From NCBI GenBank assembly GCA_963921825.1, contig OY997589.1, positions 44,526,638-44,590,637 of the forward strand: a stretch of DNA of 64,000 nucleotides, written 5' to 3'. Source of the stretch: Erodium maritimum (Eukaryota > Streptophyta > Magnoliopsida > Geraniales > Geraniaceae). The position numbers and the translations under genes are program-made. Under the pieces are notes generated by a model that worked only from the letters and a program-made list of their open reading frames with translations, was not told the DNA's origin and searched no databases. Positions 58,769-64,000 of the stretch are shown here, one piece after another (within the stretch, counting starts at the first letter, position 1; every line of letters starts with the position of its first letter).

Positions 58769-59225
58769 GGGTTATTTACGATAAGGTACCCTAATGTTTC
58801 GTCCACGAACGATAAGGTACCCTTATGAATTTTTTGTCCGATAAGGTACCCAAATGATTCGTCCACGAACGATTTGGGTTAATGTTAAAAAACTAACAGA
58901 ATTATGTACTATTTTGCCCTTTGACATTTCAGTTGACTTTTGACTTAAGAGTGAAAAGACCATTGTATATACCCTCAATTATTATTTTTCTTTAATTTAT
59001 ATTTTCTAATTATTTTTAATTTTCAAAATAAAATTAACTGCACACCCCACTTAACTGCACATGTCTGATTTGGAGGAATATTCTGTTAGTTTTCTAACGG
59101 AATATGCCAATTTTAACCAAATCGTTCGTGGACGAATCATTTGGGTACCTTATCGGACAAAAAATTCATAAGGGTACCTTATCGTTCGTGGACGAAACAT
59201 TAGGGTACCTTATCGTAAATAACCC
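58769..59225. mobile_element. MITE derived from the MULE1 family
   Basis: Ends GGGTTATTTACGATAAGGTA and complement, with the same GGTACC-containing modules and CGTCCACGAACG spacers as the MULE1 TIRs. A perfect 9-bp duplication TTTAAAAAA lies at 58760-58768 and 59226-59234. 457 bp with a short A/T-rich core and no gene, so it would depend on a MULE1-type transposase. Confidence 0.92.
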
Positions 59226-59234
59226 TTTAAAAAA

Positions 59235-60134
59235 TAATAAAACTATAAAATATAAATAAAATCAACTAATCTAACATAGTCTTAACCTAATCAAACACTA
59301 CCCACATGAAAAATCTGTTCTTCTTCATTTCTCGGAGGAATTAGCAAAATGGCCTTGAAAAAGAAATTCCTTTGCAAAATAACCATGATTTTATAACCCT
59401 TTGCAAACTAACCTTGGCCTATACCGAAACTTCTAATATGCCAAGGTTACCTTTTGACTTTTACATTTAGTTTTGATGGTTGACTTCGCCCACCACTTCT
59501 TCCCGCCCCTATTCCCGCGGTTTCGCGGCAACCACGAACCACTACCGGTGGCGCTTCTGCATGAGCCACGACTGACGCCCCTGCTCTACCGTAGTTTGGT
59601 CGCTGTTGTAGCCATACCTACCAAGCTCATTTTTGTTTCCTAGGTTAGCTTGCTCCGCTCTGTAGATCCCGACTTAGATGTAGATGTAGATCTATAAATT
59701 AATCACATCCGTAGACCTTGTAGGAGGAAATAGAAAATTGACCTTAGAGTAGACGTTTGAAGCATATACTTCGTTATCTTGTATTGCATTGCATCTGGGT
59801 GAAGTTCTTGGTTCTGCATAAAAATGTTGATCGAGATAGTTATGACGTGATATCTTTCTCTGTATTCTCGATCGACAAAATGGTAGTCGAAGAACATCAT
59901 CTGATCGAGAAGTAAAAGTATTATAGTAGGGTTGATCGTCCATTAGTTATAGATGATCGAGAAAGATAGAAAGGATATCATAGTCCCGATCGTTAATATC
60001 CTTTCGCGATCGAGGAATGAAAGACGTTGCTTTTGGAACGATCGGTCCACATATGTAGAAGATCGGTCCACATATGTAGACGATCCGTCCACATATTGAT
60101 GTAAATTTCTTTTGTTTGGTTCAATTTTGCAGGG
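59235..60134. other. Interval before MULE3, GATCG-rich
   Basis: No gene. From about 59830 the sequence is dense in GATCGA motifs, like 63320-63860 on the far side of MULE3, so both could be end regions of one element. I could not find matching inverted repeats. Confidence 0.4.
60040..60098. repeat. 21-bp tandem repeat
   Basis: GATCGGTCCACATATGTAGA-type unit at 60040, 60061 and 60082 (last copy partial). Confidence 0.85.
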
Positions 60135-62430
60135 ATGGTTTGAGTGGTAATTCATGCTATATGTGGTGAAGGATATAAGGAAGAGCAAGGGAAATATAAA
60201 TGGATACCATTAGATAATAGAGATCATATTGTTTTGGTTGTTGACGATTCCGATCCGAGTTCGAAGGATGTGAAGGATAAATTGTTTGAAAAGATAACAA
60301 GAGTGGATGCAGAGGATACATAATTGAATCTCAGTTACATACCTTTCATGCATTGCGTTGTTGATGAAGTAGTCCGTCCAACAAAGATAGAAGATGATGA
60401 AGGTGTTGAGGCATTTATTCTGGAACACGGGTCCGGTTGTAGGAACTATTTACGTGTACAGCTAGCGAAGAAAGATACACATGTGGTAGATCATGAAGCG
60501 GTTGTAGGTGAAAGGGTTGGACATGACGACTATTTTGACATTGATATTTTGAGTGTTGCAGGGAAGAAGCAGAATTTTCCTCTTCGAGGTGATCCTACTG
60601 CATACACATGTATGGGAACCATCATCATCATCGCCTACTGAAGAAGAGGTTCGTTATGATGAGAACGTTGGAACGGACAATGAAATGTATGGTGATGTGG
60701 ATTATGAGACTGGCACTCCTATCGACGAAGTGGTTCCTGACGTACCGGATAGTCGGACTTCTACTATAAATCAAGTGCTTCCGTTAGACGCGGTTGATAA
60801 AGAAGCATTCAGTATTGGTTTCACGGATAAATCTAGTGTGAAAATTGGCGATGTATTTTCGAACAAATCAGTGGCACACACCGCGATCTGGAAGGCAGCA
60901 ACGAAGGGTAACTTTAAGATCCGTACTGTAAAATCCAACAAGACATTATACTGTGTGAAATGTGTTGGGAAGAAATGTAGATGGGCAGTACGTGTACTGA
61001 AGAATAAGAAGAAGGGGGTGATGAATTTGTGATAAGAACATATTGCAACTCGCATACTTGCTCGGTAGGAGAACAAAGGGAAGAAGAAGTACGTGGAGCA
61101 AGTTCTAGTGCAGTTGCTGATATTTTGATTTCAAAATTTACCGAACGATTTCATGAAATGACGCCAAGGTCAATACAAACCCACATTAGAAAGGAGCATG
61201 AAATGGAGATGAGTTACTGGAATGCTTGGAGGGCGCGACGAATTACGAACGAAAGATACAGAGGTTTGCCAGATGTGAGTTATACACTTCTTTCGTCTTA
61301 TTTGTACATGGTTAAAAAGAAGAATCCAGACGCGGTCATTCACTTGGAGTTGGATTCAGAGTGCAGATTCAAATATGTTTTCATAGCACATCGTCTATGC
61401 ATTGTAGGTTTCAGAACTACCATGAGAAAGTTTGTTGCAGTAGATGATACTTGGTTGAAAACGATTTACAAAGGCATACTGCTAATTGTAACATCACAAG
61501 ATGGCAACCATCAACAATATCCTACTGCTTGGGCTGTGGAAGAATCAGAGAAAGATGCTGCTTGGCGCTAGTTCTTTGAAAAGTTGAAAGAGTTAATACC
61601 AGATGAGAGTGACTTAGTTATCCTTTCAGATAGATGTGCAAGTATCATCAAAGGTGTAGCAACTGTCTACCCTCAGGCAGAACATTGACATTGTAGGTGG
61701 CATTTGGCTCAAAACATAAGAGGAAAAGTGAAAGCCTCAGAAAAGAACAGAGTTGAGTACGCGTTCAACGAAGTTGCAGAAGCATACATAGTTGTGGAAT
61801 CCGAGAAGAAGTACGCAGTATTCATCCAAAAATTTCCAGCAGCGGTGGGGTATCTGCAAGAAACAGCTATACAAGAACATCAGTGGGCAATTTGCCAGTT
61901 CAGAGCTCCTCGGTACATCATTTTGACAACGTTGTGTGGAGTCTATAAACGGAACATTAAGACAACCTAGGAAGTGGCCTATCATTGAATTGTTAGACGG
62001 TGTGGAGCAGAAAGTATTCAGTGGTTCCACGAACGTAGCTCGCACATAAGTGTAATACCGGAAATGGAAAACGGTTTGACCCAACGAGCAGAGAAAACTA
62101 AAAAAAAGAGGGACGATCTGACTAAAAACTTCACCGTGATACCACTGAACGGAAGTCAGTTTCATGTATCTTGTGAAGGCAATAGCGCCGTGGTTGATTT
62201 GAATGGCAAGACATGTGAATGTCGAGTTTTCGACATTGATAAACATCCTTGTGTTCACGCTTTAGCAGCATAGAAGATGGTAAGCAATAGGTACAAGATT
62301 CACAATTTGTGCGACAAGAATTATTCGTTCACCAGTTGGGCATTGGCTTACACCGGAATAATATATCCAGCGTCAAGATTGAAAGAGGAATGGACCATTG
62401 ATCGAAACGTAGAATTGCCGAAGGTTCTCC
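60135..62430 (+). pseudogene. MULE3 transposase pseudogene, cut by an LTR
   Basis: Plus strand, possible start at the ATG at 60135 after a TTTTGCAG acceptor. Order: an N-terminal module (about 60150-60600), an acidic stretch, a MuDR DNA-binding domain (60840-61070; KCVGKKCRWAVRVLKNKKK then YCNSHTC), a MULE domain (61380-61760; FVAVDDTWLKTIYKG, VILSDRCASIIKG, HCRWHLAQN), and a SWIM finger (62210-62270; CECRVFDIDKHPCVHA). Stops at about 60141, 60320, 61569, 61686 and 62272 and frame changes near 61015 and 61915 kill it. One (EH-stop-HCRWH) fits CGA to TGA. After NVELPKVL the copia-family LTR begins at 62431. It is a different lineage from MULE1 and MULE2; no GRF gene is seen beside it. Confidence 0.87.
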
Positions 62431-63315
62431 TGTTGGGTCTCGAGGTAGGGTTGGAGATGAACCAACTTGCAGCGGAAAATCAATGAAAACCAAGAGACGA
62501 TTAAAACCATGAAACAACTAACAAAGAATGGATTCACAAGAGAAAAATTTAGCATTATTTCTTACCAAAACAAGAACACCGGGTAACGAATGATTGGCTT
62601 GAGTCTCCAAGACGCCTACGTATCCACATGGGAGTCTAAGCCACGTAGTTCTTCTCTTTGAGGACTCAAGAAAACAAAAATGGAGGTGGGAGCTTGCCTT
62701 GGCCGAAATTGCAAGGGAGAGGAGGGAGAAGTTGTGTTTCCTATTCTTGTCTTGTGTTTGTTATGTTGAAAAAAGATGACTCAAACATAACAAACCCCAT
62801 ACTTGTCCAACTAAAGGCATGGGACAAGCATGGTGACAAGTAAGGTGCAAATAGGACAAAGTATGGTTAGACAAGATGGGGTTATGTGGTGAATCACCAA
62901 CACCTTAATCCTTGTCATGCTTACTTAGTACTAATTAATCAAGACTTGATTAATTAGTTCCATGGGCCTTGGTTGCATGAGCCTTTCATGGGCCTTTTGG
63001 AACATGGCCCGTGGCCATTTCCAACGAAGTCCCGTGATTCGCTCATCGCCTCCGAGCATTCCATACCAGAAATGTTCAACATTATCCGACACGATCAATC
63101 CCAAGACTCCAAGCCTTGTGTCAATCCGTAAAGTTCTATTCACTTACGGGCACATGACCCAAAACCCAGTTTTGATCATGTCCCGAGACAACTCCCTTTT
63201 GGCCATTCTCCATAAATGTGTCAAAGAGTTTCACCCTCCGGTGTGACCCTTAGGTTTATGTATGTCAATAGGTCAACGTAAAATCCCATTTTACTTGATC
63301 CTATATTAGTGGAAA
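62431..63315 (-). mobile_element. Truncated copia LTR inserted in MULE3
   Basis: Starts TGTTGGGTCTCGAGGTAGGG exactly like the 9107 and 15840 LTRs and matches them through CTTGATCCTAT(A/T)T(T/A)AGTGG near 63310, then the match stops. About 885 of the expected 1650-1690 bp are present. The other end was deleted or is covered by unrelated sequence running to the window edge. TCTCC before 62431 would be one half of a target duplication. Confidence 0.88.
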
Positions 63316-63329
63316 CTATGTTATTTGTT

Positions 63330-63860
63330 CTGATCGAATATGGTCATTCCCGATTGACCGATCATCCCATGACCATCCATCAGATGTTGTAAATATTTTG
63401 GATTTATCGAGCCGATCGACTTGTTCCATTTGGCGATCGGGAATTCCAGAGGGCAATTCAATTCATTCCTACTTACTGGAACGATCGCCAAAATGCTCCT
63501 TATGATTGGACAGGATTCGTTAAAATTCTCCAAGTTGTTGTAACCGATCGAAGGATTATGTAATCCGATCGGGAATTCCAGAGGCCAATACATTCCCACT
63601 TACTCGAACGATCGCCAAAATTATCCTCACGATCCGACAGCCATCGTTAAAATTTCTAAGTTGTACTAGCCAATCGATATATGACATAATTTGATGGGGA
63701 TTTCTAGAGGCCAATACATTCCCACTTACTAGAACGATCGCCAAAATTGTCCTCACGATTGGACATTGATCGTTAAAATTTATAAGTGGTAGTAGCCGAT
63801 CGGCTATCCACATAATCCGACCGGGGATTGTAGAGGCCAATAATGGAACGATAGACCAAA
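63330..63860. repeat. 126-bp tandem repeat, about four units
   Basis: GAGGCCAATA-type anchors at 63581, 63707 and 63833 give a 126-bp period; an older, more diverged unit starts near 63445. Each unit contains GAACGATCGCCAAAAT and ATCGTTAAAATT blocks. Minus-strand frames across it are repeat artefacts. Confidence 0.85.
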
Positions 63861-64000
63861 TGGGACTTCCGATTATACGGATTTCATTGAATCTTCTTAG
63901 TCGTATTACACACATAGACAACAACATACCATAACATGCAACACATTTCAGTCATTGTAACCTACAAACCAAACTTCCATACATAAGTCCAAAAAAATTA
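63861..64000. other. Window edge, nothing recognised
   Basis: A/T-rich sequence with no feature I can support. Confidence 0.4.

Noticed and set aside
1..64000. tRNA, rRNA, riboswitch or bacterial-type operon features
   Set aside because: No cloverleaf, rRNA core motif or prokaryotic gene arrangement seen; introns and plant transposons show nuclear eukaryotic DNA.

Overview
The window is nuclear DNA from a flowering plant, most likely a eudicot. It has intron-rich genes with GT-AG borders, a BLISTER-type gene, an F-box gene and dense plant-type transposons. I cannot name the species from sequence alone. Only two ordinary host genes are convincing, both on the + strand: an F-box gene of four coding exons (24445-28309) and BLISTER (13 coding exons, 40578-54977). 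Nearly everything else is mobile DNA, much of it nested, and many insertions can be delimited exactly by their target-site duplications (TSDs).

Region by region. 1-2481 is the end of a large chromovirus-like LTR with a 40-bp minisatellite. 3391-4439 is a retroposon with a 14-bp TSD. 4561-21254 is a Mutator-like element (MULE1) with about 140-bp terminal inverted repeats (TIRs) and a perfect 9-bp TSD. Its transposase gene is split by a complete 8.4-kb Ty1/copia element (9107-17527, perfect 5-bp TSD). 22342-24066 is a PIF/Harbinger-type element (3-bp TSD) that carries only the intact Myb-like accessory gene. The F-box gene follows, with an hAT-type MITE in intron 1. 30353-40134 is a second MULE (MULE2), placed immediately upstream of BLISTER and flanked by a roughly 200-219-bp direct duplication of the BLISTER leader region instead of a 9-bp TSD. 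A 1.7-kb solo copia LTR sits in an intron of its transposase gene. BLISTER introns hold two MITEs, a 1.5-kb non-autonomous MULE and an hAT-type element. Downstream come an inverted pair of related retroposon-like sequences, two further MITEs (one is a short relative of MULE1), a third MULE transposase pseudogene (60135-62430) cut by another LTR of the copia family, and a 126-bp tandem repeat.

How it fits together. MULE1 and MULE2 have the same plan: a small GRF zinc-finger plus coiled-coil gene next to the left TIR, divergent from a MuDR-type transposase with DNA-binding domain, MULE domain, SWIM finger and zinc knuckle. The transposases are dead. In MULE1 every in-frame stop I found can be explained by a single C-to-T change, as expected of a methylated, silenced element. 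The MULE2 GRF gene is still intact. All three copia-family LTR insertions in the window lie inside MULE transposase genes. The most unusual points are the GRF accessory gene shared by two MULEs, the long direct repeat around MULE2 at the BLISTER promoter, and the single-gene Harbinger element.
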